From: Pedobacter sp. MR2016-24
Lineage (GTDB): Bacteria > Bacteroidota > Bacteroidia > Sphingobacteriales > Sphingobacteriaceae
Assembly: GCF_026239655.1 (NCBI RefSeq)
Contig: NZ_JAPIVO010000009.1
Coordinates: 186,001 to 250,000 of the forward strand
Direction: 5' to 3'
DNA length: 64,000 bases
Made by a program: the position numbers and the translations under genes. Positions 54,780 through 63,540 of this stretch are shown piece by piece. Below the pieces are notes generated by a model that ran no database searches, had not been told where the DNA came from, and saw nothing but the letters and a program-made list of their open reading frames with translations. The stretch's first letter is position 1, and each line of letters opens with the position of its first letter.

Positions 54780-56486
54780 TTATTTCAGGCCCGGAATGGC
54801 GTCAATTAGTCTTTTGGTGTAGTCGGATTTTGGAGCGTTGTAAATGTTTTCAGGAAATCCTTCTTCTTCTATTTTTCCTTGATTCATAATGATCATTCTG
54901 TCAGACAGGTGTTTTACCACAGCCAGATCATGTGAAATGAATATGTAGGTAAGACCAAGTTCTTTTTGCAGATCTCTTAACAGATTGAGTACCTGTGCCT
55001 GCACCGATACATCCAGAGCTGAAACGGATTCATCGCAAATAATAAGTTTGGGCTGGAGGGCGAGTGCGCGTGCGATCACTATACGCTGACGCTGCCCGCC
55101 CGAAAATTCATGTGGGTAACGGTTGAAGTGGTCGGGGTTTAATCCTACCATTTCAAGCAGTTCCAGTATGTGGGTTTTACGTTGCTGGTCTGTGTTGAAC
55201 AGCTGGTGCACCTGCAGCGGTTCCATCAGGGTATTTCCTATACTTATTCTAGGGTTTAGCGCAGAAAAGGGATCCTGAAAAATTAGCTGAATCTCGCGTC
55301 GCAGTTTTCGTAGTTCTTCTGGCTTTAGGGTGGTAATGTTGTTACCGTCGAAGATGATTTCACCATGGGTTGGTTCGATAAGGCGCAGTACTGTTCTGCC
55401 CAAAGTGGTTTTTCCGCATCCTGATTCTCCCACCAGACCCAGTGTCTCTCCGGGAAATACATGGAGGGATACATCATTTACTGCCTTAATTGTTGAATTT
55501 GAGGTGCCGAAAAGCCCGTTTCTAACGGGAAACCAGGTAGAAATGTGTTGGAGTTTCAGGATTGGTTTTTGCGCATACAGCTGGTTTTTCCTTGAATCTA
55601 TTTCCTGTTGGGTGTAGCTGTTTTCATTTAGCAGGTAGGAAACAGGCTTTGATTGGTTAGCACCCAGAAAATCTGCTACAACGGGAAGCTTTTTTAACCT
55701 GTATGCGGGATTGGGCCGGCAAGCCAGCAGACCTTTGGTATAAGGATGTGATGGTGTATTTAATATGTGCTGTACGGTTCCCTGTTCTACGATCTCTCCT
55801 TTATACATTACAGCAATCTCATCTGCAATTTCACTGATTACACCAAGGTCATGTGAGATGAAAATCATCGACATCTTCCTTTCTTTTTTGATTTTAAGCA
55901 GTAGCTGTAAAATGTTTTGCTGAACAGTTACGTCCAAGGCTGTAGTAGGTTCGTCTGCGATCAGGAGTTCCGGGTTGCAGCTCAAAGCCATGGCAATCAT
56001 AACGCGTTGTTTCTGGCCGCCGGATAGTTGGTGTGGATAGGTGTCAAATATAGTTGCAGGTCCTGGTAGCAGCACCTCTTCGAAAAGGGCTATAGTTTTT
56101 GCTTTAGCTTCTTTGGCGCTGAATTTCTGATGGAGCATGATGGCTTCCCGGACCTGATCACCACAGGTGAAAACAGGATTCAATGAGGTCATGGGTTCCT
56201 GGAATATCATGGCCATCCTGTTGCCCCGATAATGCCGGATCTGTTCATCTGACAAGCCCTGCAAATCGATATTATCGAACCTGATGGTGCCCTCAATTTT
56301 TTCATTTCCAGACTGTAGCAGTCGCATGATGGCCAGGGATGTTACAGATTTCCCGGAGCCGGATTCGCCCACTATTCCCAGCACCGTTCCTTTGTTCACG
56401 CTGAAGCTGATCTTGTTTACAGCAGTGTTCCAGAATCGGCTCTCCTGGTCATAAAATTTGATATCAAGATCAATTATGTTTAGCAT
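54780..56486 (-). CDS. Fused dipeptide/oligopeptide-type ABC transporter ATPase (two ATP-binding domains)
   Basis: Cytoplasmic protein of 568 residues holding two DppD/DppF-type ATPases in one chain. Half 1 has Walker A GESGSGKSVTS, signature LSGGQKQR and Walker B LLIADEPTTALD; half 2 has GESGCGKTTLG, FSGGQRQR and LIICDESVSALD, where the usual DEP is DES. The peptide-family C-terminal extension between them (PYTKGLLACRPNP) and at the end (DYTKRLIDAIPGL) confirms the family. YejF-like fusions are known. No permease or solute-binding gene is in the window. Confidence 0.94.
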   Translation of the reverse strand: MLNIIDLDIKFYDQESRFWNTAVNKISFSVNKGTVLGIVGESGSGKSVTSLAIMRLLQSGNEKIEGTIRFDNIDLQGLSDEQIRHYRGNRMAMIFQEPMTSLNPVFTCGDQVREAIMLHQKFSAKEAKAKTIALFEEVLLPGPATIFDTYPHQLSGGQKQRVMIAMALSCNPELLIADEPTTALDVTVQQNILQLLLKIKKERKMSMIFISHDLGVISEIADEIAVMYKGEIVEQGTVQHILNTPSHPYTKGLLACRPNPAYRLKKLPVVADFLGANQSKPVSYLLNENSYTQQEIDSRKNQLYAQKPILKLQHISTWFPVRNGLFGTSNSTIKAVNDVSLHVFPGETLGLVGESGCGKTTLGRTVLRLIEPTHGEIIFDGNNITTLKPEELRKLRREIQLIFQDPFSALNPRISIGNTLMEPLQVHQLFNTDQQRKTHILELLEMVGLNPDHFNRYPHEFSGGQRQRIVIARALALQPKLIICDESVSALDVSVQAQVLNLLRDLQKELGLTYIFISHDLAVVKHLSDRMIIMNQGKIEEEGFPENIYNAPKSDYTKRLIDAIPGLK

Positions 56487-56536
56487 CGGACGAGCAATAT
56501 AGATAAAATTATGGCTCGAATTTCAGTCAATTCTGC

Positions 56537-56544
56537 TATTTTTG
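56537..56544 (+). promoter_or_regulatory. -7 promoter box directly ahead of the 56549 gene
   Basis: TATTTTTG, full match to TAnnTTTG, ending four bases before the ATG at 56549; a leaderless or nearly leaderless transcript is implied. Confidence 0.5.
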
Positions 56545-56548
56545 CAAA

Positions 56549-57862
56549 ATGGAAAGAGAAATTCTTGATACGAAGCGGAAAGCCCTGAATATAAATTTAA
56601 ATCCTGATATATACGGGACTTTTGCAGAGATCGGGGCCGGACAGGAAGTAGCACGTAATTTTTTTACTGCGGGTGCAGCATCAGGAACTGTAGCAAAAAC
56701 TATGTCGGCCTATGACATGACTTTCAGTGATGCAATCTATGGTGCGGAAGAAACGGGGAGATATGTAAGTCAGTCCCGTTTAAAAAAGATGCTGAATCAT
56801 GAGTTCGGACTGTTAACTGAGCGACTATCCGGCGAGAAGTATGATCAGCGTACTTTCTTCGCTTTTGCAGATACAGTGACTACGCTAAACTACAATAAAT
56901 CCAATGATCCTCATGGCTGGATCGGCATAAAATTTCAGACAACACCAGGCGGGGAACCGAATGAAATATTTTTCCATGTACGTTTACTGGATACGGATTC
57001 TGCGTTACAGCAAAATGTATTGGGTATTATAGGTGTAAATCTTGTATATGCTGCATTTTACTACCATTCTGATCCGAAACGAATGATTGAATCTCTGGCT
57101 GAAAACCTGACAGTAGGTTCTGTGGAAATTGATCTCATTTCTGTTAACGGGCCTGTTTTTAATGGGATCAATAATATCAAATTGAATTTATACCTGATTG
57201 TGAAGGACTTTTCCGACGCTGCGATATTTGATTCTCTGGGAAATCCATGTTTGCCGAAAGACTTGTTGTACAAGAAGGATATTATGATTCTCAGGACTAA
57301 ATATGCGCAGAAATCACTTCCTAATTTCAGCATGTTTAACAATGCCGTTGATCAGTTCAAAAGGACTGAAAGTGTGAAAAAGGAAAACTTAAGTGTACTG
57401 ATCGAGGTCTTGCTGTCGAATGTGCTTACTGCTGATGATGAGATTCCCGAGAACATTGATCTTGATGCTGTGGCCGCAAGGGCGGAAGAGATGTGCAAGA
57501 CAGGGAATCTGGTTATTGTCTCTAATTTCTCCAGACATAATAAACTAGCCAAATACCTGGACAGGTGCAGGCCGAAAAGTGTAGGCATCTCTACCAATAT
57601 CAATAACCTGAAGTTTGTATTTAACTCCAGCAATTTTGGAGAAAACTATTCCAGTCAGCTGCTGACCTATGTTAGTGATATGTTCAGTAAAAATGTGAAG
57701 TTATTTGCTTATCCATTTCTGGACAAAAAAACCAATAAAGTAATTACTACGGCTAATATGCCTGTTACACCGGATGCAAAGCCACTATTTGATTTCCTTA
57801 TAATTAATGGATATATTACCGACATTAAAGAATACAGTGAAAACGATGTGAAAACTGTATAA
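56549..57862 (+). CDS. Conserved Bacteroidota protein of unknown function
   Basis: Soluble protein of 437 residues with no signal peptide or membrane helix. The N-terminus KRKALNINLNPDIYGTFAEI, then GAGQEVARNFFTAGAASGTV and AKTMSAYDMTFSDAIYG look like a strongly conserved functional core. I know of homologues carrying labels such as TonB-dependent receptor or nicotinate-nucleotide adenylyltransferase; neither fits what is seen (no barrel, no HxGH motif). Followed by GH43 after 16 bases, so the two may be cotranscribed, but the first gene's own role looks housekeeping. Confidence 0.8.
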   Translation: MEREILDTKRKALNINLNPDIYGTFAEIGAGQEVARNFFTAGAASGTVAKTMSAYDMTFSDAIYGAEETGRYVSQSRLKKMLNHEFGLLTERLSGEKYDQRTFFAFADTVTTLNYNKSNDPHGWIGIKFQTTPGGEPNEIFFHVRLLDTDSALQQNVLGIIGVNLVYAAFYYHSDPKRMIESLAENLTVGSVEIDLISVNGPVFNGINNIKLNLYLIVKDFSDAAIFDSLGNPCLPKDLLYKKDIMILRTKYAQKSLPNFSMFNNAVDQFKRTESVKKENLSVLIEVLLSNVLTADDEIPENIDLDAVAARAEEMCKTGNLVIVSNFSRHNKLAKYLDRCRPKSVGISTNINNLKFVFNSSNFGENYSSQLLTYVSDMFSKNVKLFAYPFLDKKTNKVITTANMPVTPDAKPLFDFLIINGYITDIKEYSENDVKTV

Positions 57863-57878
57863 AACCAATCTGACTTGT

Positions 57879-58853
57879 ATGAGAAAAACCACTTTGTTAT
57901 TTTTATTTGCTTTTACTGCTATTGTTGCTGTCGCACAGCAAAAAAAGACTTCCGGCAATCCTATTTTCCCGGGATGGTACGCCGATCCCGATGCCGCTGT
58001 GTTTGGGAGTGACTACTGGATTTATCCAACATTTTCTGCCGTTTATGAGAAGCAGACTTTTTTAGATGCATTTAGCTCAAAGGATTTAGTAAACTGGAAA
58101 AAGCATGATAAGGTTTTAGATACCGTAAATGTGAAGTGGGCAAAGAAAGCGGTATGGGCACCTGCAATTGTAAAGAAAGACGCAGCATACTATCTCTTCT
58201 TTGGTGCCAACGATATTCAAAATGATAACGAAATAGGAGGCATTGGTGTTGCTGTTTCAAAAAGTCCTTCCGGACCATTCAAGGACCATATCGGTAAGCC
58301 ACTGGTTGATAAATTCCATAATGGGGCACAACCGATAGATCAGTTTGTATTTAAGGATAAAGATGGACAATATTATCTGATATATGGCGGCTGGTCACAC
58401 TGCAATATCGCAAAGCTGAGTAATGATTTTAAATCGCTCGTTCCTTTCAAAGACGGCGTGACTTTCAAGGAAATTACCCCTGAAGGTTATGTAGAAGGAC
58501 CTTATATGTTCATCAGAAATGGAAAATATTACTTCATGTGGTCAGAGGGAGGATGGACAGGACCGGATTATTCTGTAGCTTATGCCGTGGCCGATTCCCC
58601 AATGGGACCTTTCAAGAGAATCGGTAAAATCCTGAAACAGGATCCAAAAATTGCTACGGGTGCCGGACATCATTCTATTATTCACAATGAAAAGAAGGAC
58701 GCCTGGTATATTGTGTATCACAGGAGACCTATCAGCGAAACTCATGGTAATAACAGGGCTACCTGTATTGATGAGATGGTGTTTGATGAAAATGGATTGA
58801 TACAGCCGATAGTAATTACGAATGAAGGCGTTAAAGCACAGAAAGTAAATTAG
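57879..58853 (+). CDS. Glycoside hydrolase family 43-type enzyme
   Basis: Exported enzyme of 324 residues, signal peptide MRKTTLLFLFAFTAIVAVAQ. Five-bladed propeller of the GH43 type: catalytic base D36 in PGWYADPDAAVFG, the pKa-modulating D154 in GAQPIDQFVFKD and the acid E206 in EGYVEGPYMF. Single catalytic domain, usual length. Activity is probably arabinofuranosidase or beta-xylosidase; GH43 is too broad to decide. It stands away from the main glycan operon. Confidence 0.9.
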   Translation: MRKTTLLFLFAFTAIVAVAQQKKTSGNPIFPGWYADPDAAVFGSDYWIYPTFSAVYEKQTFLDAFSSKDLVNWKKHDKVLDTVNVKWAKKAVWAPAIVKKDAAYYLFFGANDIQNDNEIGGIGVAVSKSPSGPFKDHIGKPLVDKFHNGAQPIDQFVFKDKDGQYYLIYGGWSHCNIAKLSNDFKSLVPFKDGVTFKEITPEGYVEGPYMFIRNGKYYFMWSEGGWTGPDYSVAYAVADSPMGPFKRIGKILKQDPKIATGAGHHSIIHNEKKDAWYIVYHRRPISETHGNNRATCIDEMVFDENGLIQPIVITNEGVKAQKVN

Positions 58854-58873
58854 TTTTATAACTAATTTACTTT
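58842..58873. terminator. Bidirectional terminator over two stop codons
   Basis: Fourteen-base perfect stem (58842-58855 with 58860-58873), loop TTAT. It covers the stop codons of both the GH43 gene and the reverse GNAT gene, with T-rich sequence following on the plus strand. Confidence 0.75.
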
Positions 58874-59304
58874 TTGTAAGCGTTTTTGATCACAATGGCC
58901 ATCATCGTTTCAGGATCTTCGAGCGACTTAAAGCCATATTGACTATACAGACCGTGAGCATCCCTAGTCGCCAGCTGGTACCTTCTCAGACCCTGAAGGT
59001 CTTTATGAAATACCATGAGCGACATTAATTTCTTTGATAGACCGAGACCGCGGTACTGTTCCAGTATGTATACGTCGGCCAAATGAGCGAAAGTAGCTTT
59101 ATCTGTTACCCATCTGGCAAAACCAATTTGTTTCCCGTCTTTATAAATGCCAAAGCATAGGGAATTCTCTATTGATTTAACAACTACTTCGAAGGGTATC
59201 TCCTGCGCCCAGTAGGAAGCCGTACTGAGATAGTGATGCACCGCGACAGAATCAATTTTATTGATATCGTCTGAGAAAACGAATCCATTTTCGTTAATTT
59301 CCAT
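58867..59304 (-). CDS. GNAT-family N-acetyltransferase
   Basis: Acetyltransferase of 145 residues from the ATG at 59304; an upstream frame to 59388 overlaps yajQ and is not needed. The acetyl-CoA site is the YRGLGLSKKLMSL segment (motif A, Q/RxxGxG/A) preceded by LADVYILEQ. The fold ends with GLYSQYGFKSLED, as in phosphinothricin or YjgM-like acetyltransferases. Substrate unknown. It follows yajQ by 22 bases in the same operon. Confidence 0.87.
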   Translation of the reverse strand: MEINENGFVFSDDINKIDSVAVHHYLSTASYWAQEIPFEVVVKSIENSLCFGIYKDGKQIGFARWVTDKATFAHLADVYILEQYRGLGLSKKLMSLMVFHKDLQGLRRYQLATRDAHGLYSQYGFKSLEDPETMMAIVIKNAYKK

Positions 59305-59326
59305 TTCGCTTGTCTGCTGCTTTGAA

Positions 59327-59818
59327 TTAGTTACGCATGTTAATGTACTGTAGCGGCTGACCAAAATCTTCTTTTTTACACAGTGCAATTACACCCTGCA
59401 AATCGTCGATGTTTTTACTTTGTACACGAACCTGGTCGTCCATCATTGAGGCCTGAACTTTTAATCCGCTGGCTTTTATTTTGGCAACTATCTTTTTAGC
59501 GGTCTCTTTATCGATTCCTTCTTTAATTGAAATCTCTTTTCTGATCATATTGCCGGAAGCATATTGTTCCTTACCAAAATCCATGCTTTTAGGATCAAGA
59601 TTTTGCTTTACCATTCGTGAGATAATGGAATCTTCGATGGCTTTCAGACGCATATCGTCTTCGGTCACGATGGTGATTACATTGGTTTTTTTATCATGAT
59701 CAATAGTGCTGTTTGAGCTGGAGAAATCATAACGGTTAAGGATTTCTTTTTTAGCATTGTTCATCGCGTTGTCAAGTGTTTGCGCGTCTATTTTACTTAC
59801 GATGTCGAAAGTGGGCAT
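59327..59818 (-). CDS. YajQ-family nucleotide-binding protein
   Basis: Protein of 163 residues. MPTFDIVSKIDAQTLDNAMN and the C-terminal KKEDFGQPLQYINMRN are the family hallmarks; in some bacteria members bind cyclic di-GMP or serve as phage or transcription cofactors. Full length with two RNP-like alpha/beta repeats. Followed closely by a GNAT gene. Confidence 0.95.
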   Translation of the reverse strand: MPTFDIVSKIDAQTLDNAMNNAKKEILNRYDFSSSNSTIDHDKKTNVITIVTEDDMRLKAIEDSIISRMVKQNLDPKSMDFGKEQYASGNMIRKEISIKEGIDKETAKKIVAKIKASGLKVQASMMDDQVRVQSKNIDDLQGVIALCKKEDFGQPLQYINMRN

Positions 59819-59893
59819 GATTATAGCTTTAGAATGAAAAATATGTTAGATTTAGATAATTAACAATTTAACGTAATCGTCAAAAAATATATT

Positions 59894-60493
59894 ATGAAAA
59901 CCGATCATCCAAAAGTGCAAAAAAAAGTTGCTAAAAGAGCAGCAAAAAGAGAATTAGAACAGAGTCTGACACAAAAATTCTTTGAAGCAATTACTCATTT
60001 AGGACATGACGCGGAAAAAATAGCTGCTGATGTTGCGAAGGCAGCAAAATCTGTAGCTGGTAAACTGGCAAAGAAATTTGCTGGTGAGGAGGTTAAAGAA
60101 AAGAAAAAAGTTAAGCTTAAGCCGGCTAAGGAAGTAGGAACCAAGAAGGCAGCGGAATTGAAGAAAGCTGCTGTTAAGGGTACTAAAAAAGCGGAGAAAG
60201 AGGTTAAAAAAGCCGTATCTATGGCTAAACCTGTAGCCAGTAGTATCAAAGTGACAGCTATCGAAAGTGCTGAAAAAGCGGCTGATGCGATAACGCCTAA
60301 AAATACGCCGGTAAAAACCGGTCCTGTAAAGACGTTACCTGCTGCCACTAAGGGCAGCGCCGCTAAAGCTCCAGTTACAAAATCGCCCGCTGCAAAGTCG
60401 CCGGTTGCCAGAAAACGGACTCCTGCTGTTAAAAAGGTAGAAACAGCTCCTGAACAATCTGATAATGCCGAGGAAACAACTCCGGATAAATAA
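59894..60493 (+). CDS. Lys/Ala-rich histone-H1-like protein
   Basis: Basic low-complexity protein of 199 residues. Residues about 1-60 (MKTDHPKVQKKVAKRAAKRE, LTQKFFEAITHLGHDAEK) look like a short helical domain; the rest repeats Lys-Ala-Pro units (TKKAAELKKAAVKGTKKAEK, KGSAAKAPVTKSPAAKSPVA) and ends acidic (PEQSDNAEETTPDK). It resembles eukaryotic histone H1 tails and bacterial DNA-coating proteins such as Hc1 or AlgP. DNA binding is inference from composition. A long open frame on the opposite strand is a by-product of the codon composition. Confidence 0.82.
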   Translation: MKTDHPKVQKKVAKRAAKRELEQSLTQKFFEAITHLGHDAEKIAADVAKAAKSVAGKLAKKFAGEEVKEKKKVKLKPAKEVGTKKAAELKKAAVKGTKKAEKEVKKAVSMAKPVASSIKVTAIESAEKAADAITPKNTPVKTGPVKTLPAATKGSAAKAPVTKSPAAKSPVARKRTPAVKKVETAPEQSDNAEETTPDK

Positions 60494-60595
60494 ATCGAAC
60501 TGTTTCTTAACGTTAGTAGCAAAGAATTAACGTTGACTTAACAATAGAATTTGCAGTTTTGAACTTCCCCCGGTTCGAGTGATTTGATTTGCCCC

Positions 60596-62650
60596 ATGAC
60601 TAAAAAGAAGATACCATTTTTAAACAGAGAGATTAGTTGGCTATATTTTAACGAGCGGGTTCTGCAGGAAGCTGCGGATGAAACGGTACCCTTAATAGAG
60701 AGAATAAAGTTTCTGTCCATCTTCTCCTCAAATCTGGAAGAATTTTACAGGGTAAGGGTTGCTACAATGACGAGGTTATCTAATCTCAATGACAAGGCAA
60801 AAGATCTTCTCGGTTTTAACCCTAAAAAGGTACTGAATGAGATTAAAAATATAGTTGTCAAACAGGAACGCCGCTTCGAACAGTTGTTCCAGGCTACGCT
60901 GATTAATGAACTGGCACAAAACCGGATCTTCATTTTAAATGATACCCAACTGAATGTAGCCAGGGGAGAATTTGTGCGTGAGCATTTCAGAGATAAGATC
61001 TTGTCTAACCTGGTGCCGATCATGATTGATCTTGACAAACCTTTTCCCGAATTAAAAGACCGTTACCTGTATTTCTTTGTCCGCCTTAAAAAGAAAACAG
61101 GTAAAAAAGATCAGTATGCTTTAATTGAATTGCCTACAGACCTGCCACGTTTCCTGGTACTGCCGGAAACAAACGGACTGAAATTTATTATTCTTGCTGA
61201 GGATATTATCAAATATTGTCTGGATGATATCTTTTATGTTTTCAGTTATGATGATATGGATGCCTATTCCATACAGCTCACCAGAGATGCGGAACTGGAT
61301 ATCGATAAGAACGTAAGTGATAAATTTATTGTAGAGTTGCAGAGTAGTCTGGATAAGCGTAAAAAGGGAAAACCTATGCGTTTATTGTATGATACTGAAA
61401 TGCCATTTGATATGTTAAGTATCCTGGTGGCTAAAATGAAAATTGAAGCAGAAAGTCTAATACCCGGCAACAGGTACCATCGCTTTGGAGATTTTATCAA
61501 GTTTCCGAATGTTGGAGATAAGAGTCTGGAGTATCCGGCCAATGTTCCGATAAAAGTTGCTGGATTACACCGTACGCAGAGTATATTCAATAAACTGGCT
61601 GAGCGTGATTTTCTGGTCAATCTGCCTTATCAGTCCTATGATTATATTATCTTGTTTTTGAGGGAGGCTGCGATTGACCCAAAGGTTACCGCAATAAATA
61701 TTACACTCTACCGGCTGGCAGAGAATTCCAGGGTGATCAATGCCCTGATCAATGCTGCTAAAAACGGAAAGAAAGTGAATTGTCTGGTAGAATTGAAGGC
61801 CCGCTTTGATGAACGTGCAAATATCTTCTGGACCAACAGACTGGAAGAAGAAGGAGTCCATGTAAATTATGGTCTGACTGATTATAAGGTCCATTCTAAG
61901 ATTTGTCTGGTAACAAGGATAGAAAAAGGTAAACCAGTATATTATGCAAATCTTGCTACCGGGAATTACAATGAGAAAACGGCCAAGATCTATTGCGATC
62001 ACAGCATTTTTACGTCGAAAAAGGAGATTACACATGATTTAATTAAGCTGTTTGAAGCCTTGAATAAAAAAACGGTGGCCTCTGGATTCAAATACCTGAT
62101 GGTTTCACCACTGGATTCGCGCAATAAGTTTTACGGTTTGATTGACCGGGAAATCAAGATTGCGAGGACGGGAAAACCGGCATATCTCATTTTAAAAGTC
62201 AACAGTCTGGCAGATGAGGGAATTGTAGAAAAGCTCTATGACGCCAGTAATGCAGGAGTGAAAATAAAACTGATCGTAAGGGGAATCTGCTGTCTGGTTC
62301 CAGGTGTGAAGGGATTCAGTGAAAATATTACCGTAATCAGTATCATTGACAAATACCTGGAGCATGCAAGGGTATTTATTTTTGGCAATAACGGCAAGGA
62401 AGATATGTTTCTTTCTTCGGCCGATCTGATGTCCAGGAATTTTGAACATAGGGTAGAGGTAGGCTTTCCGGTACTTGATGAAGAGGTAAAACAGGAAATC
62501 AGAGATATCATCGAATTCCAGCTGCAGGATAATGTTAAGGCAAGAGACATCACCCGTCTCAATAACAATAAATACCATAAAAACAGGCTCAACAGAAAGG
62601 TGAGGGCACAGGTTCAAACTTATAATTACTTAAAAAATAAACACCAGTAA
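60596..62650 (+). CDS. ppk1: Polyphosphate kinase 1
   Basis: Enzyme of 684 residues making inorganic polyphosphate from ATP. The N domain starts FLNREISWLYFNERVLQEA. The catalytic core has the autophosphorylated histidine in the DYKVHSKICLVTR segment, the preceding VELKARFDERANIFW, and the ATGNYNEKTAKIYCDHSIFT metal/ATP region (in parts). The in-frame TTG at 60584 would add four residues, but the ATG at 60596 is the normal family start. Coupled to ppx, five bases downstream. Confidence 0.95.
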   Translation: MTKKKIPFLNREISWLYFNERVLQEAADETVPLIERIKFLSIFSSNLEEFYRVRVATMTRLSNLNDKAKDLLGFNPKKVLNEIKNIVVKQERRFEQLFQATLINELAQNRIFILNDTQLNVARGEFVREHFRDKILSNLVPIMIDLDKPFPELKDRYLYFFVRLKKKTGKKDQYALIELPTDLPRFLVLPETNGLKFIILAEDIIKYCLDDIFYVFSYDDMDAYSIQLTRDAELDIDKNVSDKFIVELQSSLDKRKKGKPMRLLYDTEMPFDMLSILVAKMKIEAESLIPGNRYHRFGDFIKFPNVGDKSLEYPANVPIKVAGLHRTQSIFNKLAERDFLVNLPYQSYDYIILFLREAAIDPKVTAINITLYRLAENSRVINALINAAKNGKKVNCLVELKARFDERANIFWTNRLEEEGVHVNYGLTDYKVHSKICLVTRIEKGKPVYYANLATGNYNEKTAKIYCDHSIFTSKKEITHDLIKLFEALNKKTVASGFKYLMVSPLDSRNKFYGLIDREIKIARTGKPAYLILKVNSLADEGIVEKLYDASNAGVKIKLIVRGICCLVPGVKGFSENITVISIIDKYLEHARVFIFGNNGKEDMFLSSADLMSRNFEHRVEVGFPVLDEEVKQEIRDIIEFQLQDNVKARDITRLNNNKYHKNRLNRKVRAQVQTYNYLKNKHQ

Positions 62651-62655
62651 AAATT

Positions 62656-63540
62656 ATGCTCAGATATGCTGCAATTGATGTTGGCTCGAATGCTGTTAGA
62701 CTGCTTATTGCAGATATAACCCAAACTGAAAATGGGTTTGATTTTAAAAAGAACACATTGGTCAGGGTTCCTTTGAGATTAGGCGACGATGCTTTTCTGG
62801 ATCAGCATATCTCTGTACGAAAGATTGATGACCTGTTAAAAACGATGGTCGCTTTCAAAAATCTGATGGAAGTATACCAGGTTTCCTCTTATCTTGCCTG
62901 TGCTACCTCCGCGATGAGGGAAGCTAAAAACGGAACGGAAGTTATTGCACTGATAAAGGAGCGCGCCAACCTTAACCTGGAAATTATCGAAGGGCAGCGG
63001 GAAGCTAATATTATTTACGCTAACCATATTGAAGACAATCTAGACATCAATAAAAATTACCTGTACATAGATGTTGGTGGAGGAAGTACTGAACTTTCTG
63101 TGTTTGTCAATAAAGTACCTGTAGCCTCTAAATCTTTTAATATAGGTACCATTCGTATTCTGGATAATCAGGATAAAGAGGAAACCTGGGAAGAAATGAA
63201 ATTATGGGTGAAAGAACAAACGAAATACCATAAGAACATTGCCGGCATTGGTACTGGCGGAAATATCAATAAGTTGTATCGAATGGCCAATGAGAAAGAG
63301 GGTCAACCTTTAACCTTCCTGAAGTTAAAGTCAATGTATAACCAGTTAAACAGTCATTCTCTGAAAGAGCGTATTCAGGTATTTAATTTAAATCCAGACC
63401 GTGCGGATGTTATTATTCCTGCCTGTGAGATCTATATTACATTGATGAAATGGACCGGGATTAAACAAATTTTTGTGCCGAGAGTGGGGATGGTTGATGG
63501 CATTATTAATCTGCTGATAGAAGAGAATCTGAATAAATAA
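62656..63540 (+). CDS. ppx: Ppx/GppA-family exopolyphosphatase
   Basis: Phosphatase of 294 residues of the ASKHA fold that degrades polyphosphate or pppGpp. Start AAIDVGSNAVRLLIADI (phosphate-1), the YLACATSAMREAKNG motif, and IDVGGGSTELSVF are present. It is the short single-lobe form (about 300 residues) without the C-terminal HD domain of E. coli Ppx. Operon with ppk1 balances synthesis and breakdown. Its last 35 bases overlap the convergent phosphopantetheinyl transferase gene. Confidence 0.93.
   Translation: MLRYAAIDVGSNAVRLLIADITQTENGFDFKKNTLVRVPLRLGDDAFLDQHISVRKIDDLLKTMVAFKNLMEVYQVSSYLACATSAMREAKNGTEVIALIKERANLNLEIIEGQREANIIYANHIEDNLDINKNYLYIDVGGGSTELSVFVNKVPVASKSFNIGTIRILDNQDKEETWEEMKLWVKEQTKYHKNIAGIGTGGNINKLYRMANEKEGQPLTFLKLKSMYNQLNSHSLKERIQVFNLNPDRADVIIPACEIYITLMKWTGIKQIFVPRVGMVDGIINLLIEENLNK

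Noticed and set aside
59995..60522. A 175-residue open frame on the reverse strand opposite the Lys/Ala-rich gene
   Set aside because: It mirrors the Lys/Ala codon bias of the plus-strand gene; the translation is low-complexity Ala/Ser/Phe/Leu and no promoter or family is seen.
61565..62617. Several open frames on the reverse strand opposite ppk1
   Set aside because: Antisense shadows of a well-conserved gene, Cys/Phe/Ile rich, no motifs.
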